Part shown: one piece after another, positions 18,514-27,836 of the stretch
Layout: each line of letters begins with the position of its first letter
How positions within the stretch are numbered: position 1 is the stretch's first letter
Origin: Cupriavidus taiwanensis
Lineage (GTDB): Bacteria > Pseudomonadota > Gammaproteobacteria > Burkholderiales > Burkholderiaceae
DNA: 64,000 nt
Assembly: GCF_900250115.1 (NCBI RefSeq)
Contig: NZ_LT984804.1
Span: forward strand, 2,731,659-2,795,658
Direction of reading: 5' to 3'
Position numbers and translations under genes: made by a program
The notes under the pieces: model-generated
Databases searched by the model: none
Seen by the model: only the letters and a program-made list of their open reading frames with translations
Told to the model about the DNA's origin: nothing

Positions 18514-20811
18514 ATGAAGGCAGCCCCACACCAGCGCCTGCGCCACGCCGGCGCGAAGCGCCTGCTTGCCGCCATCGCGCTGGCTGCCGGCGCCGCGACG
18601 GCCGCGGAGCGCCCGGCGCCCGACCACGACGCCGGCGCCGCCGCGAGCCCCGCGGTCCCTGCCCATGCGCAGCCTGCCCCGGCGGGCCGCCCGCGCATCT
18701 GCCTGGTACTGTCGGGCGGCGGCGCGCGCGGCGCCGCGCATATCGGCGTGCTCAAGGTGCTGGAGGCGATGCATATTCCGGTCGATTGCATCGCCGGCAC
18801 CAGCATGGGGTCCCTGGTCGGCGGCGCCTACGCCTCCGGCATGGGTCCGGCGGAGATGGAACGGCTGGTCGCCGGCCTGAGCACCGACAAGCTCTTCAAG
18901 GAACGGCCGCCGCGCCAGGACCTGACCATCCGCCGCAAGCAGGACGACTACACCAACCTCCTCACGCCCGAGATCGGCGTGCAGGCGAGCGGCCTGCTGC
19001 TGCCCAAGGGCGCGGTTTCCGGCGTGCAGCTCGAGACCGTGCTGCGCCAACTGGCCAGGACGCCGGGCTACCGCGATTTCGACCGCTTGCCGATCCCGTA
19101 CCGCGCGGTGGCGACGGATCTGGTGGCGGGCACGCCGGTGGTGTTCAGCCAGGGCGAACTGGCCAACGTGATGCGCGCCAGCATGTCGGTGCCGGGCGCG
19201 GTGGCGCCGGCGGAATACGAGGGCCGGCTGCTGGTCGACGGCGGCCTGACCGACAACCTGCCGGTGGGCGTGGCGCGCAGCATGGGCGCCGATATCGTCA
19301 TCGCCGTGAACCTAGGCACGTCGCTGATGAAGCGCGAGGAACTGACCTCGGTCATCGGCGTAACCGGCCAGATGCTGAACATCCTGACCGAGCAGAACGT
19401 GCGCGCGTCGCTGGCCTCGCTGCGGCCCACCGACGTGCTGATCGAGCCCGCGCTGGGCGACTTCTCCGCGACCGACTTCGACCACCTGACGGCCACCATC
19501 CCGATCGGCGAGGCCGCCGCGCGCAAGGTCGCCGACCGCCTTGCGCCGTTGGCGCTGCCGCCGGCGCAGTATGCCGAGCTGCGCGCGGCCCAGCAGGCGG
19601 TGCAACCGCCCGACACCCGCCCCGTCGACGAGATCTGGCTGGCGCCGCTGCATCGCGTCAATCCCGACTACGCCACCGCGGTGATGCAAACCCGCCCGGG
19701 CGAGCCGATCGACCAGGCCGCGCTGGACCAGGACATGCGCCGCCTGTTCGGCACCGGCGACTTCGAGCACGTCAATTACGGCATCCTGGAAGAGCCCGGC
19801 CGGCGCGTGCTGACGGTCAATGCGGTGGAAAAGTCGTGGGGTCCCGACTACCTGCGCTTCGGGCTGGGCCTGAGTTCGGACTTCCGCGGCGATGCGTACT
19901 TCAACCTGGTGGGAAGCTACCGGCGCACCTGGCTCAATGCGCTCGGGGCCGAATGGCGCACCGACGTGCAGGTGGGCCAGACCTCGGCACTGGCGAGCGA
20001 GTTCTACCAGCCGCTGGACACGCGCCAGTTCTTCTTTATCGCACCGCGCATCGAGCTCGAGCGGCGCCCGGTCAATGTGTTCCGGGGCAGCACGCGCATC
20101 GCCACCTACGACGTGCGCCGCTTCGACCTTGCGCTCGATGTCGGCAGCCAGTTCACCAAATATGGCGAGCTGCGCGTCGGGGTGCAGTCGGGCACGGAGC
20201 ATGCCACGCTGAGCACCGGCCCGGCGTCGCTGGCGCCAGGGCCAGGCAGTATCCGGCGCGGCGCCGTCACCGGGCGCTTGTTCTTCGACCAGCTCGACAG
20301 CGTGGACTTTCCGCGCTTCGGCTATGCGGGCGGGTTGCGGATCTACGCCTCGCAACCGGGGCTCGGCGCCGACCAGACCTATATCAAGGCGCAGGCCGAC
20401 GGCATCTATGCCCATTCTTTCGGCGACCATACGCTGTCGTTCGCCTTCAAGGTCGGCGGCAATCCCGGTGGCAAGCCGCTGCCGAACTACGACCTGTTCC
20501 AGTGGGGCGGCTTCCTGCAGCAGTCCGGCTACGCCACCGGACAGCTGATGGGCGGCAACCTGCAGTTTGCGCGGCTGGTGTACTACAACAAGCTGGCGCG
20601 GCAGACCCTGTTGCAGGGCGTCTACGCCGGCTTCTCGCTGGAAGCCGGGCGCGTGGGCGACCCGCTGGTGCCTGGCAGCCCGACCGGGCTGCTCAAGTCC
20701 GGGTCGCTGTTCCTGGCACTCGACAGTCCGCTGGGACCGCTGTACCTGGCCTATGGCCGCGCTGCGGCGGGCGTGTACAGCTTCTATCTGTTCCTGGGCA
20801 AACCGTTCTGA
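18514..20811 (+). CDS. patatin-like phospholipase with C-terminal outer-membrane barrel
   Basis: A 765-residue protein of the RssA/PlpD type. A signal peptide (1-31) precedes a patatin domain. The oxyanion-hole motif is GGGARG (68-73), the nucleophile is S97 in GTSMG, and the second dyad residue is D242 in VDGGLTDN. A POTRA-like linker and a barrel domain follow, ending in the aromatic FLGKPF. This is the layout of type Vd autotransporters, in which the lipase is carried to the cell surface. I chose the start at 18514 because it begins the signal peptide; longer in-frame starts exist. It has its own terminator. Confidence 0.88.
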   Translation: MKAAPHQRLRHAGAKRLLAAIALAAGAATAAERPAPDHDAGAAASPAVPAHAQPAPAGRPRICLVLSGGGARGAAHIGVLKVLEAMHIPVDCIAGTSMGSLVGGAYASGMGPAEMERLVAGLSTDKLFKERPPRQDLTIRRKQDDYTNLLTPEIGVQASGLLLPKGAVSGVQLETVLRQLARTPGYRDFDRLPIPYRAVATDLVAGTPVVFSQGELANVMRASMSVPGAVAPAEYEGRLLVDGGLTDNLPVGVARSMGADIVIAVNLGTSLMKREELTSVIGVTGQMLNILTEQNVRASLASLRPTDVLIEPALGDFSATDFDHLTATIPIGEAAARKVADRLAPLALPPAQYAELRAAQQAVQPPDTRPVDEIWLAPLHRVNPDYATAVMQTRPGEPIDQAALDQDMRRLFGTGDFEHVNYGILEEPGRRVLTVNAVEKSWGPDYLRFGLGLSSDFRGDAYFNLVGSYRRTWLNALGAEWRTDVQVGQTSALASEFYQPLDTRQFFFIAPRIELERRPVNVFRGSTRIATYDVRRFDLALDVGSQFTKYGELRVGVQSGTEHATLSTGPASLAPGPGSIRRGAVTGRLFFDQLDSVDFPRFGYAGGLRIYASQPGLGADQTYIKAQADGIYAHSFGDHTLSFAFKVGGNPGGKPLPNYDLFQWGGFLQQSGYATGQLMGGNLQFARLVYYNKLARQTLLQGVYAGFSLEAGRVGDPLVPGSPTGLLKSGSLFLALDSPLGPLYLAYGRAAAGVYSFYLFLGKPF

Positions 20812-20926
20812 CGCGGTGCAACAATGTGCGCCCGCCTTACCCCACCAAAGTTGTATGTAATGTCTTAATTCAAATGTCTATACTTTTCCTGTCACCAAGA
20901 CCCCCTCTTGAATGACGCCTTCCCCG

Positions 20927-20955
20927 GTCGCCGCTTCCCCAGCGGCGACTTTTTT
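20927..20955 (+). terminator. intrinsic terminator after the patatin gene
   Basis: A 9-bp GC-rich stem (20927-20935 with 20941-20949) with loop TCCCC is followed by six T. Confidence 0.88.
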
Positions 20956-21046
20956 ATGGGCGCGTGGCCGACGCCGGCGCGCCTATAATCCCTGCCCTGG
21001 GCCGCACTTGCGGCCGCCTCCGCGCCCGATTCCGCGCGCAACTTTC

Positions 21047-21481
21047 ATGCAGATCGACCTCCAGCATTTCACGCCGTGGCTGTCGCTGGCCGGCGGGCTC
21101 GTCATCGGGCTCGCGGCGGCGCTGATGATCCTCGGCCTGGGCCGCATTGCCGGCATCAGTGGCATCGTCGGCGGCCTGCTGCGGCTGCCGCAAGGCGACA
21201 GCGCATGGCGCGCCGCCTTTGTCATCGGGCTGCTGCTGTCGCCGTGGCTGGCCGCCGCCTTCGATGCCATGCCCGCGGCGCGCATCGACGCGGACTGGAC
21301 CGAGGTGCTGGTGGCCGGGTTGCTGGTTGGCGTGGGCACGCGCTACGCCGGCGGCTGCACCAGCGGCCACGGCGTATGCGGCCTGTCGCGCGGTTCGGTG
21401 CGTTCGCTGGCCGCCACCGTGACCTTCATGGCGGCCGGTTTCCTGACGGTGCTGGTGCAGCGCCACATAGTGGGAGGCTGA
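21047..21481 (+). CDS. YeeE/YedE-family transporter, first half
   Basis: A 144-residue membrane protein of the YeeE/YedE (DUF395) family, related to thiosulfate transporter TsuA. The conserved substrate-path motif GTRYAGGCTSGHGVCGLSRGS is present, containing two functional cysteines. In many proteobacteria the transporter is split in two; the second half follows after 3 bases. The start at 21047 puts the first helix directly after a short amphipathic leader. The likely substrate is thiosulfate or a related sulfur compound, by family only. Confidence 0.85.
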   Translation: MQIDLQHFTPWLSLAGGLVIGLAAALMILGLGRIAGISGIVGGLLRLPQGDSAWRAAFVIGLLLSPWLAAAFDAMPAARIDADWTEVLVAGLLVGVGTRYAGGCTSGHGVCGLSRGSVRSLAATVTFMAAGFLTVLVQRHIVGG

Positions 21482-21484
21482 ACC

Positions 21485-21910
21485 ATGGGCACGCTGCTGG
21501 CGCTGCTGGCCGGACTGGTGTTCGGCCTCGGTTTGATTCTGTCCGGCATGGCCAACCCGGCCAAGGTGCTGGGCTTTCTCGACCTCGCGGGAGCGTGGGA
21601 TCCGTCGCTTGCCTTCGTCATGGCGGGGGCGATCCTGGTCGGCGTGGCGGCTTTTGCGCTGGCGCGCCGGCGCCGGCACTCGTGGCTCGGGCTGCCGATG
21701 CAGTGGCCCGCGCTGACAGCGCTCACGCCGCGCCTGCTGCTGGGCAGTGCCGCGTTCGGTGCCGGCTGGGGCCTGGCGGGCTTTTGCCCGGGACCGGCGC
21801 TGGTCGCGCTGGCTGCGGGCTATGCCAAGGCGTGGGGCTTCGTGGTGGCCATGCTCGCGGGCATGGCGCTGTTCGAGGTGGCCGAAACCGTCACCAGGCG
21901 CCGCCGATGA
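21485..21910 (+). CDS. DUF6691 / YeeE-family transporter, second half
   Basis: A 141-residue partner of the preceding gene. GLILSGMANPAKVLGFLD and GFCPGPALVALA are the hallmark blocks of the second half of a YeeE-type sulfur transporter. Four or five membrane helices are evident. Its stop codon overlaps possible starts of the IclR gene, so the three genes may form one transcript. Confidence 0.85.
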   Translation: MGTLLALLAGLVFGLGLILSGMANPAKVLGFLDLAGAWDPSLAFVMAGAILVGVAAFALARRRRHSWLGLPMQWPALTALTPRLLLGSAAFGAGWGLAGFCPGPALVALAAGYAKAWGFVVAMLAGMALFEVAETVTRRRR

Positions 21911-22002
21911 TGCAGCGCAGCATGCAACCAACTGGCCCGCAGGGCCGGAGGGGTTTACCATTGCGCGATTATCGAACGACCGTAGACCACTCCCAGCCTC
22001 CC

Positions 22003-22851
22003 ATGGATGTCCTCCGCCCCATCGGTCTTGGCCATGCCCAGGCCGACACCGTCCGCGTTGCCCGGCCCCAGGCCGATCTGCTCGCCAGCTTTGCCGGCGA
22101 CCCCAATTTCATGCTGTCGCTGGCGCGTGGACTGACCGTGCTGGAGGCGTTTTCCGAGCGCAAGCGCCCGCTGACGATCTCGCAGGTGGCGCAGCGCACC
22201 CAGCTCTCGCGCGCGTCGGTGCGGCGCTGCCTGTATACGCTGGAGCAGCTGGGCTATGTCAGCCAGCAGGACGGGCAGTTCGCGCTGCGCCCGCGCGTGC
22301 TGCACCTGGGGCACGCGTATTTCTCGTCGACCTCGCTGGTGTCGCTGGCGCAGCCGATCCTGGACAACCTGAGCGCGCGCATCCACGAGACCTGCACCCT
22401 GGCGATCCTGGACGGCACCGACATCCTGTACCTGGTGCGCTCCGAAGTGCAGCGCGTGCTCAATTATTCGCTCGGCATGGGCAGCCGCCTGCCGGCCTAC
22501 TGCACCTCCAACGGCCGGCTGCTGCTGGCGCACCAGCCCGCCACGGTGCTCGACGGCTTCTTCGAGCATGCCGAGCTGCGCCCGCGCACGCTGCAGACCA
22601 AGGTCTCGCGCCAGGAACTGGAAACCTGCTTCGAACGCGCCCGCGAAGTGGACTATGTGATCGTCGATGAAGAGCTGGAGCCCGGCCTGCGCGCCATGGC
22701 CGTGCCGGTGCGCTCGGCCTCGGGCATCGTGCTGGCGGGGCTGAGCGTGAGCGTGCGCGCCGCGCGCGTCTCCGAAGCGGACATGATCACGCGGCTGCTG
22801 GCGCCAATGCGCGAAGCCGCCGCCGCGATCGGCCGGATGATCGGCTCCTGA
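22003..22851 (+). CDS. IclR-family regulator, PcaR/PobR type
   Basis: A 282-residue regulator. The winged helix reads FMLSLARGLTVLEAFSERKR through LSRASVRRCLYTLEQLGYV, as in PcaR, PcaU and PobR activators of aromatic catabolism. An effector-binding IclR domain follows. I chose the ATG at 22003; in-frame ATGs at 21907 and 21910 overlap the upstream stop and would allow translational coupling. No beta-ketoadipate pathway genes are nearby, so the target is probably elsewhere. Confidence 0.85.
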   Translation: MDVLRPIGLGHAQADTVRVARPQADLLASFAGDPNFMLSLARGLTVLEAFSERKRPLTISQVAQRTQLSRASVRRCLYTLEQLGYVSQQDGQFALRPRVLHLGHAYFSSTSLVSLAQPILDNLSARIHETCTLAILDGTDILYLVRSEVQRVLNYSLGMGSRLPAYCTSNGRLLLAHQPATVLDGFFEHAELRPRTLQTKVSRQELETCFERAREVDYVIVDEELEPGLRAMAVPVRSASGIVLAGLSVSVRAARVSEADMITRLLAPMREAAAAIGRMIGS

Positions 22852-22875
22852 TCCTGCCGCTGGCCGGCTGTGGGC

Positions 22876-24069
<1,194 letters not shown>

Positions 24070-24146
24070 TCATGCGAACTGGCGGGCAATGTAGCGTAAA
24101 CCGGGCGCGATCCGCGCCGGGTCCGCGCCGGGTCCGGGGCGGCGTC

Positions 24147-24950
24147 TCAGCCGCGGTGCGCCAGTTCGAGCGCGAACACCAGCCGCTGCAGGAAGTTCTC
24201 GATGCGCCCGTCCGGATTGACGAAGGCACAGCCGAAGTGGTGGATGGCACTGTCGTCGTGGCCCACCAGCCAGTGGCCGACCACCTGCATGTCCAGCTCC
24301 AGCTTGCCCAGCTCACGGAAGTCGAGCCGGCACTTCGCCACCGTGGTGCCGACCGGCAGGTGGTCGGCGGTGACGGTCCTGGAGCGCAGGCCCACGCCGG
24401 ACAGCGACAGGTCGGCGATATCGAGGCCGAGCACGGTCTTGTCCGGCAACGGCATCTCGCAGCGGTAGCCCTTGGTCACCAGCGTGCGGGCGCGGAAATG
24501 GCGGCGGCGCTGGAAGTGATAGAGCATTTCCGGAAACTCGACCACGAAGGCGGGACCATCTTCATAGCGCGTGGCGGCCGGCTGGCCCACCACGAAGTTG
24601 ACCGGCACGCCGCGCAGCAGCCCTGAGAACGCGTTCTCGTCGGATGTCATCAGCGACATCCGTTCGGGCTCGGCGTTGCACCAGTCGAAGACGAAGGTGC
24701 GGTTGACCGGGTCGACATGCAGGATCGAGGTGACGAACTGGTGCGCGTTGCGGGTGCGCACGCTCAGCATGCACTTCTGCCACGCCAGGTCGCGCAGCAC
24801 CGTGCCGATCTGCGAATTGTGGGTCAGTCGATAGCGCTCGTCCGCCGGCTCGGCTTCGGCGTCGGGATCGGCGCCAGGATCGGCTGGCCCGGGGGCGTCG
24901 TGCTGGTTCATAGATTCACGCAACTTCTGGAGGGGGCTGGTAGCGACCAT
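24147..24950 (-). CDS. YcgR-like PilZ protein (flagellar brake family)
   Basis: A 267-residue protein with an N-terminal YcgR domain (about residues 40-140) and a C-terminal PilZ domain. The c-di-GMP-binding RRRHF and DLSLSGVGLR motifs are seen near residues 149-185. By family it slows the flagellar motor when c-di-GMP is high. ATG codons at 24950 and 24911 are both possible starts. It is not next to flagellar genes here. Confidence 0.85.
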   Translation of the reverse strand: MVATSPLQKLRESMNQHDAPGPADPGADPDAEAEPADERYRLTHNSQIGTVLRDLAWQKCMLSVRTRNAHQFVTSILHVDPVNRTFVFDWCNAEPERMSLMTSDENAFSGLLRGVPVNFVVGQPAATRYEDGPAFVVEFPEMLYHFQRRRHFRARTLVTKGYRCEMPLPDKTVLGLDIADLSLSGVGLRSRTVTADHLPVGTTVAKCRLDFRELGKLELDMQVVGHWLVGHDDSAIHHFGCAFVNPDGRIENFLQRLVFALELAHRG

Positions 24951-25120
24951 TCAATGGACAGCCGCGGTCCAGCCGGGAGCCCGTCGGCGGCACCGGCCCG
25001 CCGGCCGCGCGCGCATGTTAAGCGCCTGCACCATAGGCCGGCAAGACCGATGCTCTCACTTCGGCAAATCTGTGGCAGAACTTGAGGACAGACTTCCGGG
25101 GGGTAGCGCTGGCGCGGCTT

Positions 25121-25999
25121 TCAGGCCTGCTGCGGCGCGAGCGTGGCCTGCGCGCATTCGCGCAGCCATGCCAGCAGGGCCAGCCGGCGCGTATCGTGCT
25201 CGAACGGCGCCGGCGACAGCAGGTGGTAGGCCGAGCCGTCGGCCGCAAAGCCGAACGGCGCTGCCAGCCGGGCGTCGGCGATCTCGTCGGCGGCCATCAG
25301 CTGCGAAGCCATGGCCCAGCCCAGGCCCGCCGCCGCGGCCTGCAGGCTCAGATAGAAATGCTCGTACCAGGCGTCGCCGTCCAGGCGCAAACGGGCCGCA
25401 TCATCGGGGCACGCCCCCTGCCAGCGCTGCCAGGCCTCGGGCCGCGTGCGCGTATGCAACCGCACCGGCGCCACCGCGGCACCCTCGGCCGCCTGGGGCC
25501 GGCACACCGGGCCCACGCGTTCCTGCACCACCTCGCGCGCATGCCAGCGCGCATCGAAGGCAAAGTCGTTGCGCCGCAGCGCCAGGTCGGCACCGCTGCG
25601 CGCAAAGTCGATCGGCCCGCCCGCCGCCATCAGATGCAGCGGAATGTCGGGATGGCGCGCGGCAAAGCGCGGCAGCCGCGGGATCAGCCAGCGCATGGCG
25701 ATGGTCGGCTCGCACGACAGCACCAGCGCCCGTCCCGGCGGCTGCGTGCGGATGCGCGCGGCCGCGGCGGCCAGCCCCTCCATCGACTGCGTCGCCGCTG
25801 CGAACAGCGCGCGCCCGGCCTCGGTCAGGAAGACGCCGCGGTTGCGCCGCTCGAACAGCGCCACGCCGAGCGTGTCCTCGAGCTGGCGGATCTGCCGGCT
25901 GACCGCGCCATGGGTCAGGTGCAGCTCCTCCGCCGCGCGGGCAAAGCTCTCGTGGCGCGCCGCCGCCTCGAAGAATCGGATCCATCCCAGCCAGTGCAT
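25121..25999 (-). CDS. LysR-family regulator (GcvA-like)
   Basis: A 292-residue LysR protein with the GcvA-type helix-turn-helix: FARAAEELHLTHGAVSRQIR and LEDTLGVALFERR. It is divergent from the LysE-type exporter gene across about 130 bases, the classic arrangement for a regulator of its neighbour, as with LysG/LysE. The effector is probably the exported amino acid or a related compound. Confidence 0.88.
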   Translation of the reverse strand: MHWLGWIRFFEAAARHESFARAAEELHLTHGAVSRQIRQLEDTLGVALFERRNRGVFLTEAGRALFAAATQSMEGLAAAAARIRTQPPGRALVLSCEPTIAMRWLIPRLPRFAARHPDIPLHLMAAGGPIDFARSGADLALRRNDFAFDARWHAREVVQERVGPVCRPQAAEGAAVAPVRLHTRTRPEAWQRWQGACPDDAARLRLDGDAWYEHFYLSLQAAAAGLGWAMASQLMAADEIADARLAAPFGFAADGSAYHLLSPAPFEHDTRRLALLAWLRECAQATLAPQQA

Positions 26000-26060
26000 C
26001 GGTCAGTTTTTCTCACGGAACCGCGCGAGTATATATCGGTTGTTGACGCGCCTTTCGGCT

Positions 26061-26077
26061 CGCAGAATTGGGTACGC
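26061..26077 (+). repeat. outlying 17-bp iteron-like repeat, copy D1
   Basis: CGCAGAATTGGGTACGC lies in the LysR/LysE intergenic region. It differs from the consensus of the right-end array by one or two bases and is the most distant copy found, about 37 kb from the array. Confidence 0.75.
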
Positions 26078-26131
26078 TTTGGTCCCGCGAGCCGGGACCG
26101 GCCAGAAAACACAACATAATCTGACCGAAAT

Positions 26132-26755
26132 ATGCCCCCTCTCGCTGAATCCCTGGCAGTCGCCACGGTGACCGTGCTGGCCGTGATCAGTCCCGGCCCA
26201 GACTTCGCCATGGTCACCCGCAACAGCTATCTGCACGGCCGCCGTGCCGGCCTGCTCAGTGCGCTCGGCATCGCCCTGGGCGTGCAGGTCCATGTGCTCT
26301 ATACGATGTTCGGGGTCTCGCTGCTGATGGCGCACGCGCATGGCGTGCTGACGGTGGTGAAGGCGCTGGGCGCGGCCTACCTGGTCTGGATCGGCCTGCA
26401 GACGCTGCGCAAGCGGGACGCGCCGACGCTGGACCTGGACCGCGGCCGCGCGCTGGCTCCGCTGGCCGCGCTGCGCATGGGCTTCCTGACCAATGCGTTG
26501 AACCCGAAGACCACGCTGTTCGTCGTCAGCACTTACACGCAGGTGCTCGACGCCCATACCCCGGCACCGGTGCAGTGGGCCTACGGCGGGTTCATGTCAG
26601 TGGCGCACCTGGCGTGGTTCGGCGTGGTGGCGTGGGTGTTCACCGCGCCGGCGCTGCGCGCGGCCATGCTGCGGCGCCAGCGGTTGCTGGACCGTGCCAT
26701 CGGCTCTGCCTTGTGCGGACTGGGCGTGGCGCTGGGCTTCAGCAACCTGGCGTAG
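26132..26755 (+). CDS. LysE-family translocator
   Basis: A 207-residue exporter of the LysE/RhtB family. The hallmark SPGPDFAMVTRNSYLHGRRA follows the first helix, and GFLTNALNPKTTLFVVS marks the second half. Six helices are evident. It probably exports an amino acid or homoserine-type compound under control of the divergent LysR protein. Confidence 0.9.
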   Translation: MPPLAESLAVATVTVLAVISPGPDFAMVTRNSYLHGRRAGLLSALGIALGVQVHVLYTMFGVSLLMAHAHGVLTVVKALGAAYLVWIGLQTLRKRDAPTLDLDRGRALAPLAALRMGFLTNALNPKTTLFVVSTYTQVLDAHTPAPVQWAYGGFMSVAHLAWFGVVAWVFTAPALRAAMLRRQRLLDRAIGSALCGLGVALGFSNLA

Positions 26756-27320
26756 GCTCTGGCGCAGTTAGCGGCCAGGCCTGGCGCAGCAGGTGTTGCG
26801 GGCCGTGCGGACCGAGCCGGCTTTCGAACAACACCAGCCGCGCGACACGCCACGGCGCGCTGGCCAGCGTGCGGTGCGCATCAAGCCAGGCGCGCAGCGC
26901 GCCCTCGGGCACGATCGGCTTGCAGCGGGCCAGGGTCACGTGGGGATGGAAGCGCCGCCGCTCCGGCGGGAAGCCGGCGGCCTGCGCCAGCGCCTGCCCG
27001 ACTTCGGCGTGCAAGGCGCGCAGCGTGTCCAGTCCCGGACCGGGCGCGAGCCCGGCCCACAGCACCGAGCCCGGGCCACTGCGGAAGCGCCCGGTGCCAT
27101 ACGTCTGCAGCGTGAACGCGGGAGTGCGCAACGCCGCGAGCGCGGCATCGAGCAGGTCGGCAGCCGGTGCGGCCTCGCCCAGGCCTTCGCCGAGGAAGTG
27201 CAGGGTCAGGTGGACCTGCGCGGGCGTCGCGGCGCGCACGCCGGGCGCGGGAGGAAGTGTGGACAGCAGCCCCGCCGCCTGTGCGGGCGGCACCTCCACC
27301 GCGATGAACAGGCGTGCCAT
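26739..27320 (-). CDS. thpR: RNA 2',3'-cyclic phosphodiesterase (2'-5' ligase family)
   Basis: A 193-residue 2H phosphoesterase. The two catalytic motifs are HLTLHFLG (H37-T39) and HPHVTLAR. It starts RLFIAVEVPP as ThpR proteins do. By family it hydrolyses RNA 2',3'-cyclic phosphates to 2'-phosphates. Its last 17 bases overlap the end of the convergent LysE gene. It is 15 bases downstream of ogt and may be part of that repair operon. Confidence 0.87.
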   Translation of the reverse strand: MARLFIAVEVPPAQAAGLLSTLPPAPGVRAATPAQVHLTLHFLGEGLGEAAPAADLLDAALAALRTPAFTLQTYGTGRFRSGPGSVLWAGLAPGPGLDTLRALHAEVGQALAQAAGFPPERRRFHPHVTLARCKPIVPEGALRAWLDAHRTLASAPWRVARLVLFESRLGPHGPQHLLRQAWPLTAPEPTPGC

Positions 27321-27335
27321 CGCTACGCGGCCGCT

Positions 27336-27836
27336 TCAGCCCGTCATGGCGGCGATGCCCTCGCGCCGCAGCAAGGCGCGCTTGCGCTCGATGCCGCCGG
27401 CGTACCCGGTCAGCGCGCCGGCGCTGCCCAGCACACGATGGCAGGGCACGATCACCGACAGCGGGTTGCGGCCGACCGCGCCGCCTACCGCGCGCGCATG
27501 CGTCGGCGGCAGCCCAAGCGTGCGCGCCAGTTCGCCATAGGAAGCGGTGGCGCCGCACGGAATGTCCAGCAGCGCCTGCCACACCCGCTGCTGGAACGGG
27601 CTGCCGGCAAAGCGCACCGGCACGGTAAAGGTGTCGCGGCGGCCGGCGAAATACTCGGCCAGCTCCGTGGCGGCGCGGTCCAGCACCGCGGCGTCGGCAG
27701 CAGGCACGTCGCGGCTGTCGGCAATGCCGGCGGGATGGTACTTCTGCCCCGCGAAGAAGAGGCCGGTCAGGTGCCCGTCGCGCGCACGCAGCAGCACGGT
27801 GCCCAGCGGGCTGTCGATATGGCGATAGCTGGTCAT
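27336..27836 (-). CDS. ogt: methylated-DNA-protein cysteine methyltransferase
   Basis: A 166-residue suicide repair protein that removes the methyl group from O6-methylguanine. The acceptor cysteine is C132 in IVPCHRVLG, and the DNA-recognition helix precedes it (GELARTLGLPPTHARAVGGA). Its ATG overlaps the stop of the Ada-AlkA gene in an ATGA, so the two are translationally coupled. Together they handle alkylation damage. Confidence 0.95.
   Translation of the reverse strand: MTSYRHIDSPLGTVLLRARDGHLTGLFFAGQKYHPAGIADSRDVPAADAAVLDRAATELAEYFAGRRDTFTVPVRFAGSPFQQRVWQALLDIPCGATASYGELARTLGLPPTHARAVGGAVGRNPLSVIVPCHRVLGSAGALTGYAGGIERKRALLRREGIAAMTG

Noticed and set aside
27391..27410. Possible extra copy of the 17-mer (GCGTACCCGGTCAGCG)
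   Set aside because: Only the first eight or nine bases match; the rest is ordinary ogt coding sequence.
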